A stretch of DNA of 64,000 nt from Golubevia sp. BC0850 (GCA_012976225.1 JAAVVG010000010.1:682001-746000); one strand, 5' to 3'. Shown: positions 35,342-47,618, counted from the first letter of the stretch. Numbers and translations are program-made. Notes: generated by a model from the sequence alone, not told the origin.

Positions 35342-36227
35342 CGCTCTTTCGAGTCCCACTGTTATCCTCTGATTTTGTTCCTTCGATTTTCTTCTCGCCT
35401 TTGACTGATCCCTCGGCTTTGGCTTTGGAATTTTGTTTCGAACCAGTGGTGGTGTTCCATTTCCCAGGCCAGGCTTGCCAAATTGATGAGTTAGAGGACA
35501 GTAGCTGCACGGCTTGATATGCTAGCGATGGACATGGCTACGAGGAAGGAAGGTAGAGAAGAAGTGGTAATAAGGGAGAAAGTTTGAAGTCAGTCAGGAT
35601 TAAATTCGCCCATCTCTCTAACGGAACCGCGAAGTCACTCGACCTGATGATGAAACTTACCTGTACACTCAATCTCCCACTTTTAATCAGGGCCATTTCT
35701 CCAATAGCATCCACCATTTCCTTCGTCAAAACCTTTTCCAAATCGCCTCTCATTTCCTTACTAATCCCACCACTGCCAATCATCTTAAGCAGTTCCAAAG
35801 GTACGAGAGTTTCAAACTTCTCCTTGAATCGAACGGAAACGCAATACCAAGTTGGGGAATCTTGTTTTGTCTTTGGATCGAAGTAAGGATGATTTGTATC
35901 CCAAGCGCTAGGATCAGGATAACTCTCTTTTGAAATGAAAGCCAAACCTGCAACTCCTGGGATCTTACAATTAGAATGATAGAACAGAACTGAATCGTTT
36001 AACTTCATTGACATCATGAATTTCTTTGCTTGATGATTTCGAACTCCGTCCCAAGTTGTGGTTTGATTGGGTGAAGATTCTAGATGAGAGATTGAAAATG
36101 CAACATCCTTTCCTTTTTCTAGACGAGTTTCAGGTTCTGCTTTCATTAACCAGCAACTGGAAGAAGTGGAAGTGGAAGTAGAAGCCATTCTTGATGTTAG
36201 AGGAGTTCGTGTTAGGGTCCGGAGCAT
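35253..36227 (-). CDS. EVE-domain protein (THYN1-like)
   Basis: Two exons, 36227-35661 and 35537-35253, give 283 aa. EVE domains belong to the PUA-like fold and are thought to bind modified bases in DNA or RNA. Seen: the start signature SCWLMKAEPETRLEKGKDV, TTWDGVRNHQAKKFM, VLFYHSNCKIPGVAGLAFI and the closing SGRLSVQPC, all as in thymocyte nuclear protein 1. The C-terminus adds a lysine-rich tail (KPKKGRTSKK) likely to be a nuclear signal. The first 13 residues (MLRTLTRTPLTSR) could be a mitochondrial leader; an internal Met at 36188 gives the shorter form. The last exon overlaps the tandem duplication. Confidence 0.9.
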
Positions 36228-36572
36228 GCAACCAGAAAGAAGAAAGGGCAGCCAGAGAGAGAGAAGAGCTATCCAGCACAGTTATAGTGTACTTATACGT
36301 TCTGAGAGTGAGGATGAGAAGGGGAAGAAGAGATGGAAAGGGTTCAAGACTCCGCTATGAGAACTCGAGGAGAAGGAAGTCTCCAGTACATACAATATCT
36401 GATGGAGGACTCTTGCAGCCTTTCTTGAGCTCACCGAAATCTTCTTTAAGCTCAAATGGCGGTCTTTGAAGAAACTTGGCAAATTGATAGAGTGGTTGCG
36501 AGGGAAGAAGGTAAGATCGAAGCAAACTGATAAGCCGTCAAAATCAACCACTGTCTCTCTCTCTCTTCAAAA
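36228..36572. promoter_or_regulatory. Divergent promoter region, EVE / SYM1
   Basis: 345 bp between divergent starts. A pyrimidine stretch (TCTCTCTCTCTTC) lies just before the SYM1 ATG. No specific element recognised. Confidence 0.4.
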
Positions 36573-37925
36573 ATGGCGTTCAGATCTTACGGTGCCTTCT
36601 ATTCACGGTCATTTGAGAAGAGACCATACTTAACTCTAGCAGTAGCCAATGGATTCCTAGGAGTCGTAGCAGATTCACTTGCTCAATCCTTTGAGAAGTA
36701 CAACAAATCAAACACAACCTCCAGGCTAGAAGATGTTTCAAGAAAAGTAGAATCAGGAGTGGAATCTGTAGCTCAATCTCTTCATATCAGCAACTCGAAT
36801 GCTGCTCAAGTAAAGGAGAAAGAAGTAGATTGGGACTTCGCTAGATCCTCTAGATTCTTGGCTTTTGGAGTTGGAATGGCTCCTTTACTCTGCGAATGGA
36901 ATAAGTTCATCGAATATAGATTTCCATTGAGGAATGCAGCTCAAGTTGGGAAAGTCAGTCTGGTGGCTTTGGGGAAGAGAGTGGCTGTGGATCAAGGTGT
37001 ATTGTGAGTTTAACAGATTGTGGGTGGAGTGGAATGTATTCGGCGGGAGGACAAGGAACCATGTGGCTCTTCTAAGGGAACCACGGGCCTGTGGAAGAGC
37101 ATAAAGAAAGGATTCGAACACTCTGGTGTGGTTGGAATTGGGAGACTTACATCGCGAGCCAAGGGGTGCAAGACTTGGAGAATGTGGAGTCGCAAGCCTC
37201 CCGATCCTTGCTCTAGTTGCCTCGTTCTTTGCGTTTTCTTTCACTGCTGTCATTAAACAGTTGAAAGTAACGTCACTGATGTTCCGAGCTCTAACCGCTG
37301 CAACGCTCTCATCTCCTGCTCATCATCTCCCACTTCCCTTCGTTGGTCTCCCCACCCCTTCCGTACTTCCAGCGCCCCCTTCGGTCTAGTCATGTTTGTA
37401 GGAGCAATGGGTATCATGGAAGGAAGGAATTCTGAATCGTTGAAAGCCAAATTCTCAGAGGTGAGTCTTTGCTCCCTTTTGCGCTGTTGCGCTCTTGATT
37501 TCTGACTTTATCCATCACCTCACCTCCTACCTCAAAGATCTATATGCCAGCTTTAATAGCTAATTGGCAACTTTGGCCGATGATCCAAGCTGTCAACTTT
37601 AGGTTCATGCCTTTGAAGTGAGTGGTGACCTTTCTCGTGCCCCGCCTTCCCTTGTCCCCGTCTTTGAAGACGAGGAGGTAATCAAATAAATCCACCAGCC
37701 AACCCACCGACCCTTCGATACCGAACTACAAGCTATTTTCTGCTGGAATGCCTGAGGAATCATTCTGATAGCTCTTACTGACGACCTCTTGTCTCGTGTT
37801 CCCTCGCTTGCACCAGGTATCGAGTCCCCTTCACTGGTCTCTGTGGAGTAGCTTGGCAAGTCTTCCTATCTCTATTAAATGCTAACAAGAAGGAAGGCGT
37901 TCTGGATACCAAAGTGACTTCGTGA
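36573..37925 (+). CDS. SYM1: Mpv17/PMP22 family inner-membrane protein (SYM1-like)
   Basis: Four exons, 36573-37003, 37373-37460, 37538-37617 and 37817-37925, are in phase and give 235 aa. Four-helix membrane protein of mitochondria or peroxisomes; yeast Sym1 supports mitochondrial function under heat and ethanol stress. Seen: YLTLAVANGFLGVVADSLAQ (helix 1), the family motif rebuilt across intron 1 (KRVAVDQGVFAPFGLVMF), IYMPALIANWQLWPMIQAVNF, and YRVPFTGLCGVAWQVFLSLL at the end. An insertion of about 50 polar residues (KYNKSNTTSRLEDVSRK) follows helix 1, unusual for the family. Intron 1 is 369 nt. Confidence 0.9.
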
Positions 37926-38791
37926 AATTGAGCTGGTTCGATAGAACTCGTCTACTCATTTCTCGCGAGAGCGATTTTCGGTCCTCATGAGTGAACTCAC
38001 TGCATTTTTGTACTATACGTCTTCTGTCAATCATACTATCATCATAATTACCGATTCATTGTCAAGGACAGACTTGGCGCTCGCTTTTGACAAGAGGAGA
38101 AGTTGATCTTCGACCTTCTACAACGCAAAAGGGAAAATCAGAGTGATAGACATCAAGCTAAGTTTGAAGCGCAAAGATTCAGACTCATTCTTTCATTCCA
38201 TCAACAAGATCGCAGAGAATTATAGAATTTACTAAGGAATTTGTAGCGTTATGTACAAACGACTTGGTGTCAAAAAGAAAGGAAGGGTTTGAAGAAGGCG
38301 CACAGCGCTTAAATTATTTTAGCAGCGGGTTTCGGAACGAGGGTGAAAAGTCGACTTTTCATGTAATTGTATGAGGCAATTTTCGGAGGGATTCTAGGAC
38401 TAACGATCTGATAAAGAGAGAGTGTGTGTGTGTTTGAAGCAATTTCGATGGAAGACAAAGGCACTGGGAGAGAGGGAAGTACAAGACCTTTATTAGTAGC
38501 AGAGTAGAAGACAGGGAGAAGAAACAGGTCTAACTTTTTCTTTGGTACGCGAGAGAAGATGATGAAAGACAGGGATGTGATTTCATATTTACAATTCTTG
38601 AGAGACTTGACGGATAGGGTTGTTGAGGACGGATCTCTTGAAGTCGACTTATTTACAGAATGGAAGTTCATCTTGAAAGATATCATCGGAAAGAGGGGGA
38701 TACAGTTTTGAGTTTGAGTTCTTACGTCACTGTTTTGATTGAGATTGAATGAGAAAAAGTTGTTTCTCCTTTGTTCGGTATAGCAGGAATT
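37926..38791. other. Intergenic between convergent genes, 866 bp
   Basis: 3' regions of SYM1 and of the MADS-box gene. It contains a short GT repeat (about 38421-38434). The minus-strand ORF at 38686-38309 has no family signature and probably lies in the MADS 3' UTR. Nothing else recognised. Confidence 0.5.
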
Positions 38792-41700
38792 CTAAGCAGG
38801 TTCTTGGAAGGAGATGGTTTGAGGTTGTGAATTGAAAGGGTGATTGACTTTGATTCCAGAAGAGGCATTTGAAGTTCGAGGACTAGTGGGACCACCAGCG
38901 TTGAAACTGAAACTTTCTTTCGAAGGAGACCCATTACCAGGCGTTCTATCTTCTAGGAAGGAGCCAACTAGATCATTGAAAGCTTTGGTGTTGCTGTTTG
39001 CTTCTTCTCTTTCAGCATTCGTCGTAGATGCTTCTCCATTTGCTTGATTCGAGGTCGAGGAAGATCTTGCATGAGTTCCATCTCCCCCAGCATCTGAAGT
39101 GTTGCTAGAGAAGCTCAGTCCTGGCATTTGACCTTGGGTAGAGTGGCTTCCGATCGATGAAGAAGAGGCGTGGCCAGACGTTGAAGGTCTAGCTGAGCCA
39201 TTGACGTCGGAAAGGAAAGGAGAGACAGAGTGACTTGCTTGGCTCCCTCCATTCAAACCTGTCGCTGCTGAGTTTCCGCCCATTAGACCAGAAGATCCGA
39301 ACATGGGAGGACCTCTTTCTCCAGAGATACCGCTAGCCATTTCTCCAGCAGAGGTATTTGGTCGAACTTGCTTGGAAGAATGAGCATCAGGATTCCAGTT
39401 GGCCATGTCGGAGGAAGCCAAAGCGCCTAGATTAATGTCGTCCTGATAGTACAGAAGAAAAAAAGAGAGGGCAAGAAGTGAGTACTTGGATTCGAAGGAG
39501 ATTCGCAACCTCTTCATCCTGACCTGAATTTCACTCACGAATTCGAAGGACTTTCTCTTCTGCCCCGCGAAAGTGTTCCCACTAGAAGCTTTCCTTTCCT
39601 CTGCAGCTCCAGTCATCATGATTTCATTGACCAAAGAAGGTGAATGAGTCTCGGAAGAGCTCGTCGATCGAGGAAGGTTCAAGCCACCAGCAGCATTGTA
39701 AGACCCTCTCGACGCCATTCCCACCTGGGGCGAAGAACTCTGACCAGACCGAGCTTGAGTTGGGGGTGGATGAGAGAAAGGAGAGGCTCCTTCATCAACA
39801 GAAGCTCCAGGTCCTCCTCTTGAATTAGGTCTCGACTGTTGCGGAGTTGAGCTCATTTGTTGTTGCTGTTGACTTGCCGTTGCGCTACGAACGTAATCTT
39901 GGTACTGACGATGTTGCATGAGAGCTGGGTGACCCAGAGGATAGGAGCCGATTTGAGGCTGAGAACTAGACTGAGAGATTCCGCCTTGAGATCCAGGTCC
40001 TGCTTCTTGCTGATTTCCACGAGATTGAAGATGTGAAGAGTCGTAAGAAGAAGATGGATAGTTGACGTCACTGTAACTAGCTCCGTAGTTCTTCTGCATT
40101 CCGTTGATGTTGAGATTCATGTGAGGATTAGAACCGATGGAGATGGGAGGAGAGATTGGAGATTGATTCTGACTGAAGGGCGGATGAAGAGCCCCCATGG
40201 GACCAGATAGATCGCTGTAAGAGGTGGCTTGAGAATAACCATAACTGGAAGTAGGGAATGGAGATTGGGAAGAGTAGCGAACCGTCTGGCCTGTACCGTG
40301 AGCGGTGATTGGTCTAGTCGAAGATTGAGGCATTCCATGAAGAGAAGGAATTGGAAGTCCATCGTATCCTCCTTGTCCTCCTCCAGATTGAAGGTATGAG
40401 TAGCTAGAAGCGGCTGCTGGATTGGTGTTAGGATTTGGAGGACCTCCAATCATGTGTTGATATTGATTCGAGACCGCCGAAGCCATTCCAACTCCAGTTC
40501 CGTGAGCTGTGAAAGGTCTCATGTGAGAGCCCATGTTGGAATGAGGATCTGCAGAGATTCCTTGGTGCTGAAGTTGAGCTGATGAGTGAGAAGGAGAGTG
40601 TCCAGGGTGACCAGAAGAGGTGAAACCAAACGGACCTGAAAAAGAACTCGCTTCGGAAGGCTGCATGTGACGATGAGGTGCTTGAGTAGGATAGCTTCCA
40701 GCCTGAATCGAGTTCGAGCCTTCTGATATATGTCTGAGATGAGATTGAGGACGATGTTGCTGATGAGGAGCAGGAGGAGGGGGATGAGGAGTTCCCGATG
40801 GTTGAAGATCTTGCTGCGAAGTTCTCTTCTGTTGATCGACTGGAGGGACTTCACTGATGACCGTTGCTCCAGAACCTTTGGCAGTTCCTCTCGAGCTAAT
40901 TGCCGCTTTCAGAGCGTCTCTAGCTTCCCTATTCTCCCCTTCCTCTCTCGGCGTGAAGTACTTGGTGAACTGCTTTCCTGTAAAGGCTGGAGGGTCGTTA
41001 TTAGAATCTCCTTCCTCTAACTTGACGTCGACGTTCCCAGAAGCATCTTCTTCTCCATCGGAGCCAGAGATAGAGTCATTGTCTTCCGCATAAGTTCCTT
41101 TCTTCGCACCAATCCTTCTCGAGCTCCTGGCTGGTCTTGATTGGGTAGAAGTAGAGGTTTTGGCTGAAGTTGAATTCCCCCTCGTCGCTCTTTTCGATTT
41201 GGAAGTTGAAGAGCTTGTCGAAGGATTGACATCCTGCCAAGGCGAAGATTGAGAGTCTTCATGCTTGATTCCTCCTGATCGATTGTGTCCAGGATAGAAG
41301 CCTCCTGGTCCAAGGTTTGAATCTTGCGGTGGTCCACCTCCTCTTCCATGACCTCCGCCTCCGTTCGAAGGACCTCCTCCAGAGTAGGGATTGTCACCTC
41401 CAGGTGCTCCAGGTGGACCTGGCCCTCCTCTCCCTGGAGGTCCACCGCCATTTCCGCCATCTGCATCATCTTCTTCCTCCTCTTCTTCCTCTCCACCAAA
41501 GCTCTCTGGTCCCTTTCTTTCTACTGGACCATTGTACTGCGGAGGTTCAGAGATGGCGATAGAGGAAAAGAGAAGTCAGCGAGAGGTCGAAGCCCAAGAA
41601 TCAGAGAAGAGGAGACGAGGTTCGAGAGCAAGGGTAGAGATCGCAAACGCCACCGGCTCGCTTCGAGATGGCTGAGAAGAAGGTGAAAGAGTTTGGGTTT

Positions 41701-42331
41701 CACTAGCAAGAGACATCTCCACAGCCGATAGTGGGTCTCAGTTGCAGTGAGCAGTCGGGAGATGGCTGTCGCAATGCCCTCACCGCCCTCAGATGCTTTC
41801 ATCTCGAAGCAGCCATTCCTCAAGACTACCCGTAAGGGCAGAAAGACGGGATTCATTGACTACTCATTCCTCCTCATATTGGCGAGGAAGGCGCCCTTCT
41901 GAACCTCTCAATGCTGGGAAAGCTGCGAGTTTTTCTTCACTTGCAGCATGGCAGGAGAGTGAGTGGAGACCACTTCTACCCTCGATTCCCTCCTTCAACC
42001 GGCCATTCTCTTTTGAACCATTCTGCTCGACTACTCCATTGGACACGACCGCCATCCCTTTCAGCCTCCCTAGTAAGAGGATGGCTAGAAGACGAGAGTC
42101 GTGGCTCTGGCTACTCACCTCAGTGTATCTCAAGAGAAGTCTATCGATATCCCCACTACAAAACTCAGACAACTTTCCATTATGACCAAATACTATTACA
42201 GCTATGCTTGCATCTGTAAGAATTGCCAATTCATGAGCTTTCTTGAATAGACCAGCTTTCCTTTTAACGTAGGTAACTGAACGATTTCTCTCTGACGTGA
42301 TTGGAGCGATGACAATCTTTCGTCTTCCCAT
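38792..42331 (-). CDS. MADS-box transcription factor (Rlm1/MEF2 type)
   Basis: Exons 42331-42119, 41536-39539 and 39442-38792 are in phase and give 953 aa. The MADS box is at residues 1-60 ([50 protein letters not shown]). MGRRKI- followed by the MEF2-like extension [17 protein letters not shown] places it with Rlm1/Smp1 rather than Mcm1/SRF. Rlm1 acts under the Slt2/Mpk1 cell-wall MAPK. A Gly/Pro-rich stretch with repeated GGP/GPP (about 90-140) follows an acidic run. Then come a KRATRGN basic patch, a [15 protein letters not shown] segment and a long Ser/Gln/Gly-rich region ending [10 protein letters not shown]. Intron 1 is about 580 nt. The last intron starts at GTGAGT, with GTCAGG 15 nt further as an in-phase alternative. 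Confidence 0.88.
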
Positions 42332-42864
42332 CCTTGGAGAGAATAGAGTAGCTTATGCTTGCTTGAAGAGTTGAGTTGTGGAAAGTAGATTGAAGATGGA
42401 TGAAGTATCGTTTTTTGGATGAGCTGAAATGGGTAGGTGAGGGAAGAGAAGGGTTTGGAGAATTAGGCGTAGACTGCTTCCGAAGGCAAAACCAGTTTCT
42501 TCAAATCGAAAAATCAGGAGGATGGGCTAATGAAGACCATAGAGATCAATACAATCAGAGTTTGATCTGTAAAGAATCAAATTAAACAGCACAGACTGAA
42601 TGGGGGAAGAATCTCTTCTCCTCTTCCTCTCCCGCTTGGGACACAGCTTTTTAACAACATCAAACAAGCACAAACAAGATCAGATCTCGACTCATCCATT
42701 CTCAAGATCACAACAAAAGACTATCAACTCGCTAGACTTGCTGTTTGAATGAAATTTCTTGAGCCAAAGGGAGTCGAACAAGCATCTAAAACGAAATTCA
42801 AACCTCCCAACTTGACTGAGTCTGACTTGTTCTTGAACGAACCTATAGAAGGAGTCTGACTCAT
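42332..42864. other. Intergenic, MADS-box promoter side
   Basis: Between the MADS ATG and the COX9 stop, both minus strand. AT-rich at about 42560-42730. No feature recognised beyond the presumed MADS promoter. Confidence 0.4.
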
Positions 42865-43639
42865 TTATTGCTTTTCGGCCTGTAGCTTGGCGTAGAAGGC
42901 ATCACGACGTTGGACTGATGGGAGGTGGACTCCGTACCTGTCGAACGGAGGAGGGAGAGATAGAGGAAGAGATAAGAATACTGGGCATCGGGGAATGAAG
43001 CAGTGGCATAGTGATCATTCTTCCAATGGAATCTGACGACGAATCATCACGTCAGAATGCATATAGCAGACAGTGGTGAACCGAGAGGACCTCTGAGAGG
43101 AGGAAGGTTTGAGGAAGAGCTCCATCTTTCGATCTCCTTCCAAGTGCTGTCTCCCATCCTCCCAAGGTCCGATTGATTTTGACTGAGTAACCATAATCTC
43201 TGATGGCCTTTCTCTCTTCTTGACGTGTGAGAGATAGAGAGGGCTGAGATGCGAGGACATTAAGTATACCATCTCCTCCTCAATTCATCCTCATTCCACC
43301 TCTTTCGCTCCCTCTCTTACACTAGTTTTGAGATTTGCCACCATCTAGCAGGACTATATAGGCCTGATCCAAGCTCCTCCTCTAACGAAATCTTGATTCA
43401 GCTGCTTCCCTTCTCTCTTCCTTCTAAAAACCGATCCAACCCATTTGAATCTTTCAACTCTGCCTCCTACCCTCCCACGACCTCCACGATCTCCACGACC
43501 ACCTGCTTTGAGAGGCGAAAGTAGATGCTCACCAGTAAGCGTAACCAAGAGTGGTACCTCCACCGAGAGCGACGGTCAAGTCGAGGATTAGACGTTTACG
43601 TAGTTTTCCGGTAATGGCTGGAAGAGCTTGCACTGGCAT
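42865..43639 (-). CDS. COX9: Cytochrome c oxidase subunit VIIa (Cox9-like)
   Basis: Two exons, 43639-43533 and 42937-42865, give 59 aa, exactly the length of yeast Cox9. Single-pass inner-membrane subunit of complex IV. Seen: PVQALPAITGKLRKRLILDL (matrix/entry segment), a Gly-rich transmembrane helix (TVALGGGTTLGYAYW) and, after a 595-nt intron, YGVHLPSVQRRDAFYAKLQ, aligning with Cox9 WWWGFHMDKINKREKFYAELAE. The Trp codon is split by the intron (TG|G). A nearer acceptor inside the intron would create TGA. A 5'-UTR intron precedes the ATG. Confidence 0.88.
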
Positions 43640-43648
43640 GATTGAAGA

Positions 43649-43737
43649 CTGAGATACAGAGATGACAGATATCTTATGATTGATGTTAGAATGATTTTAT
43701 ATTTTGTTGGAGAAAGCAGGTGAAAGGATAGACTTAC
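43649..43737 (-). other. Probable 5'-UTR intron of COX9
   Basis: GTAAGT donor at 43737-43732 and a CTCAG acceptor ending at 43649, 10 nt before the ATG on the minus strand. The inner sequence has several AT-rich CTAAC-like branch candidates (TTCTAACATC). Confidence 0.6.
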
Positions 43738-43739
43738 GT

Positions 43740-44001
43740 TTATAGGTGTTGTGGTTGGGAGGATAGAGTGGGTCTTCAGATCAGAAGTCGCTACTCTGCT
43801 CTGCTGCTCTTCAACTTGAACCCATTCATCATTTTTTGGAACTCTTGGAAATAATTGGTTTCAAGTTTTTTTTTGAGAGTTCTGGTAAGTTCAAGAAAGG
43901 GGATCAAGCTTCAAAGACTCAAAAAGAAAGAGAGACTTATTTCTCCCTTCCCTTGTAACTCTCCAAGATTCCATCTATGAATACTCTTTCTCTTCAGCCA
44001 A
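43740..44001. other. Intergenic between COX9 and an F-box remnant
   Basis: Presumed divergent promoter zone. It contains a TTTTTTTTT run near 43868. Nothing else recognised. Confidence 0.4.
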
Positions 44002-44825
44002 ATGAGTTCTCTTTTATCAAGCTCTACCTCTAGAAGACTCAACAACGTCGATGAACTTCCATCAGAGATCAGGTCACCCATCTTCAAGTATCTCTCTTCG
44101 ATATAACTTTCAGAGAAGTCTGTCAAGAATGGCCAACGATGAAAGACAACAAGTCTCTGTGGAAAAGAATGGCAATATCAACTAGCTGGAAGAAGTGGAT
44201 TTCGGAAGGAAACCTCTTTGATCGGGAGAATTGCAGTACTTTACAGGAGATCTCGATTCGAACAGATTCTAGACCAACGAAGCAGGACGCTGTTCAATTA
44301 TCAATAAGCTTTAGAAATCAACAGAAACGCTTAGCAACATAGGTGTACAAGGCAACGTCAAAATTTTGGACCTAGCGGGAATCATTCCAGAGTTGGTGTG
44401 TAATCTACCTAATTTGGCAAACTTTCAAGACTTCGATGTTAAAGATTTTGACCCAAAAATTTGGCTTTCACAAAAGAGAGTAGAAGGAACTGCTGCTGAC
44501 TTCGCTTATGATCCAGTCTCAAAGTTAAAGACCCTATGGGTTTGGGAATCAAACGGTCATTTACTCAATTCTCGTACCGGTGTTCTCAACAACCCTTCTC
44601 GAGGCCGTCCCTGCCGCAAGTGACTTGGAGTAAGGTTCTAGAGCTACCATCCTGCTCAGAAGGAAGGAGAAGGTAGAGGTATGACTAGAATTTGAAGGGG
44701 TTGGAATGAGATCCATCAAGAGACTCATGGTTCAAGGGATGCTACATTCTTCCAGATCTAAGAGAACTTGATGAAGAAGTGATAGATGTAGCTCTAGCTC
44801 GAAGCCACATCGAAATCGAGAACTG
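44002..44825 (+). pseudogene. Third F-box-like remnant
   Basis: From ATG 44002: a polar leader, then an F-box-like segment NNVDELPSEIRSPIFKYLSS, broken by TAA after SSI. The frame then shifts to FREVCQEWPTMKDNKSLWKRMA, which is how F-box helices 2-3 usually continue. Leucine-rich or hydrophobic fragments follow in changing frames (GIIPELVCNLPNLANFQDF at 44366-44623; CYILPDLRELDEEVIDVALA up to 44825). It is not a close copy of A or B. Whether 44993-45316, another short ORF, belongs to it is unclear. Interpreted as a decayed member of a wider F-box family; splicing could rescue parts. Confidence 0.5.
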
Positions 44826-45693
44826 AAGCTCAACACAAGGTAGGTCTATATAACGAAGCTGGTACGGGTTGGAAGAAGATCATACATGTCTTGAACGGAG
44901 CCGTCGATCCAAAGGAATTCTTCGGGCTGACAATCCTCTATCTCTACCATTCTCTCTACCCTATAGATTACTCTCATTGAGTTATTTCTTCCTTGGGCTT
45001 CCCTCGATTAACCATTTTGTTTAAATCACAAGGCCAGGTCAAGCTTCAACATCTGCTTCTACTCATCGAGCATCTCAAGATCTCAACTTCCAAATCCATT
45101 CGTCCCATCTCAAGACCTTCTCCCAGGTCTGTCTGTACAAGTAGATGTCATATTAAATTTCATATTTCTATTCAAACAAATGCGAACAAGGCAGTTATGG
45201 CAAGAGAATTCAAGATTCTCTTGCTTTCACTTCCATTGACTCCGGGTCAGATCCGGAAACTTCAAGATGGTGCGCCTTCCGCTTCGATTCTACATGTTAG
45301 TGAAGAGTTACTCTAACTCAGTAGATGAGGATCAATGAGAACTCCGCGGACTCAAATTAGGAGGGAAGAATCGATCCGAAATCTTTTGCCACCATCTGGT
45401 TTGAATCAGTTCTTGCTCCGCTCCCTCATTCTCTCAAATTCTTGTTCCTGATTCTGTTTGGTTTCTCGAATGAAACGGTTTTCCAGGATTTGTAACCTGA
45501 GTTCCAGCCTTTCTGAAGTGAAGAGTTGAAGAAGAAGGGAGTCTTGGTTGCAACCTGAACGGGATCGTCCCGCCAGCTCCGGTCGGAAAGGGTTATAAAA
45601 CAAAACTCTTCCTTTCTTTTTCTCCCTCTCTTGTTCTCCTTTCAAATATCTTTCTCTTTCTCTCAAATCCAACCAAGCTATTCAAAGTCTTCA
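44826..45693. other. Region without a convincing gene, upstream of BNA2
   Basis: Short ORFs only (45631 ATG lies in frame upstream of the BNA2 start). A CGGGATCGTCCCG inverted repeat occurs near 45558-45571. The last 200 bp, very TC-rich, are presumably the BNA2 promoter and 5' UTR. Confidence 0.4.
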
Positions 45694-47618
45694 ATGTTCC
45701 AAAACACGGACGTAGATATTCCAACAAGCAGCCTGTCTCTGTCTCTTGGTGCAAACAGCAACTTCAAGCCTGCCTTGAACTCGACTCCTTCTTCAACCCC
45801 ATCTTCCATCAAATCTTCTTCTCTTAGAAGTGGAATCGAGTCGTACCATCAGTTCGGAGTGGATTCAACCAACGGTTTCTTACCTTCAGAGCCACCTCTT
45901 TCAAGGTTAAACGGTTCACACATTGAAAAGAGATGGGAGGAATTGTTAGACAAAGCTCAATCTATCTCTCTCATGCTAGCAGGAGGAGGTCCAGATTTAG
46001 AAGAAGAGAAGAAATTTCAGGGTAGACTTTGGAGAAAGGAAATTAGGGACGTGAGTAGAGTGCAAAGGGGGAGATATTGAATCCTCAGTCGTGTCTAATC
46101 AAAATCTTCATTTTTTCTATTTTCTTTTCTCAGATGGAAACTCTAGAGATCAGCTTAGACTCTAATCTAGCTACAGACATTCGTTCTGCACGTCGAGGTC
46201 ATGTGGTACTTTCATTTCTTTCCCATTTCTACATTCATTCTCAACCTCCTTCCACTCCAAAGGAAATTACTTCATCCAAACCTTCAGCTTCAAGGAATTT
46301 ATTCTCGAAACTCTTTGGCAAATCTCCAGTTACTTCTGAAAGTGTCACTCCAACCTCGTCTCTGGATCAATCACTCTCACTTTCAGAATCCAACGGTCAA
46401 TACTCAAGAACTTTACCTTCATCTTTGGCAGTTCCATGGATGAAACTATCAGAAACATTAGGAATTCCACCAGTCTTAACCTACGCAACGACCGTTCTCT
46501 GGAATTGGTCTCTAATCGATCCAACTCTACCGATTAGTTCATCAAACATCAAAATGGTAACAGGATTTACACAATCAAAATCTGAAGATCATTTCTACAA
46601 GACTTCATTATTGATGGAACTTCGAGGTCAAGAAGCTTTAGGATTAATGAAGGCTTCCTTATTCGAGTCTTTCTCCCACTCAAAGTCAAGTTCCAAGCTG
46701 CAAGAACTATCTCAAAACCTTCAAAGATTAAAGACCATCGTTTCAGAATTGACAAAGATCTTACATGATGTTCGAACCGATTGTGACCCTTCTGAGTTCT
46801 ATTGGGGTTTAAGACCTTGGTTTAGAGGAGCTGACTCAGGAGTACCTGAGAAAGGCTGGGTTTTTCAAGGGGTAGAAGATTCGGTCGTTGAAGGAAAGGA
46901 ATTTATAAGTGAATGGACAGGTCCATCTGCTGGACAATCTAGTTTAATTCATACTTTAGATATTTTTCTAGATGTTGACCACACTACTAGGAAACCGAGA
47001 AAAAGCACTTCAACTTCAACTGTTAAAGGTGAAAAGGGAGATGCAACTTTTATGGAAAGAATGTTGTTACATATGCCAAGAGAACATAGAGAGTTCTTGA
47101 ATTTCTTAAGAAATCTTTCACTCCCAGAAACTGCAAAGTTAGGAGATGAAGGTTCAACTAAAGGTTCAGATCAAGGTTCTTCAAACGTGTCAACAAACTT
47201 CCCACTTCATCCCATCAGGTCTTTAGCTTTTACGTCCAAGTCACTCTCCAAATCATACGATGAAGCTTTAATCGCATTAAAGAATCTAAGAGATGAGCAT
47301 ATGAGAATAGCAACACTTTACATTATCACTCAATCTAGAGCCAAACCACCTTCTAAATACGCTCCTTTACCTATCAACTTCACTGGAAATCTGGCCTCCC
47401 AACTTCCCAATAAATCTTCAACATCAATTGGTACTCCGAAAGTCAACTCAGAATCTTCTCCAGCAGGTAGAACCAGAAGATATTCCAAACCAGGTGATGG
47501 AATCGCAGCAGATGCTTTAACTTCTGGTGCAAAGGGAACAGGTGGGACTGAATTGACTACTTTCTTGAGAGATTGCAGGAAGAATACGTTAGATGCTTTG
47601 ATTGGGAAAGAAGCTTAG
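45694..47618 (+). CDS. BNA2: Indoleamine 2,3-dioxygenase (BNA2)
   Basis: Haem enzyme opening the indole ring of tryptophan, the first step of the kynurenine route to NAD in fungi. Two exons, 45694-46050 and 46134-47618, give 613 aa, longer than the usual 400-450 through Ser/Thr-rich insertions (about 155-190 and 340-410). Seen: VPWMKLSETLGIPPVLTYA with TTVLWNW, SEFYWGLRPWFRG, GPSAGQSSLIHTLDIFLDV, MPREHREFL and SYDEALIALKNLRDEHMRIA, whose His (about residue 508) is the proximal haem ligand. All are IDO signatures in the right order. The ATG at 45631 would add 21 residues. It converges with the PNP gene. Confidence 0.93.

Noticed and set aside
42984-43037. Middle exon of COX9 (FHWKNDHYATASFPDAQ)
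   Set aside because: Joining it to exon 1 makes TGA, and the protein is complete at 59 aa without it.
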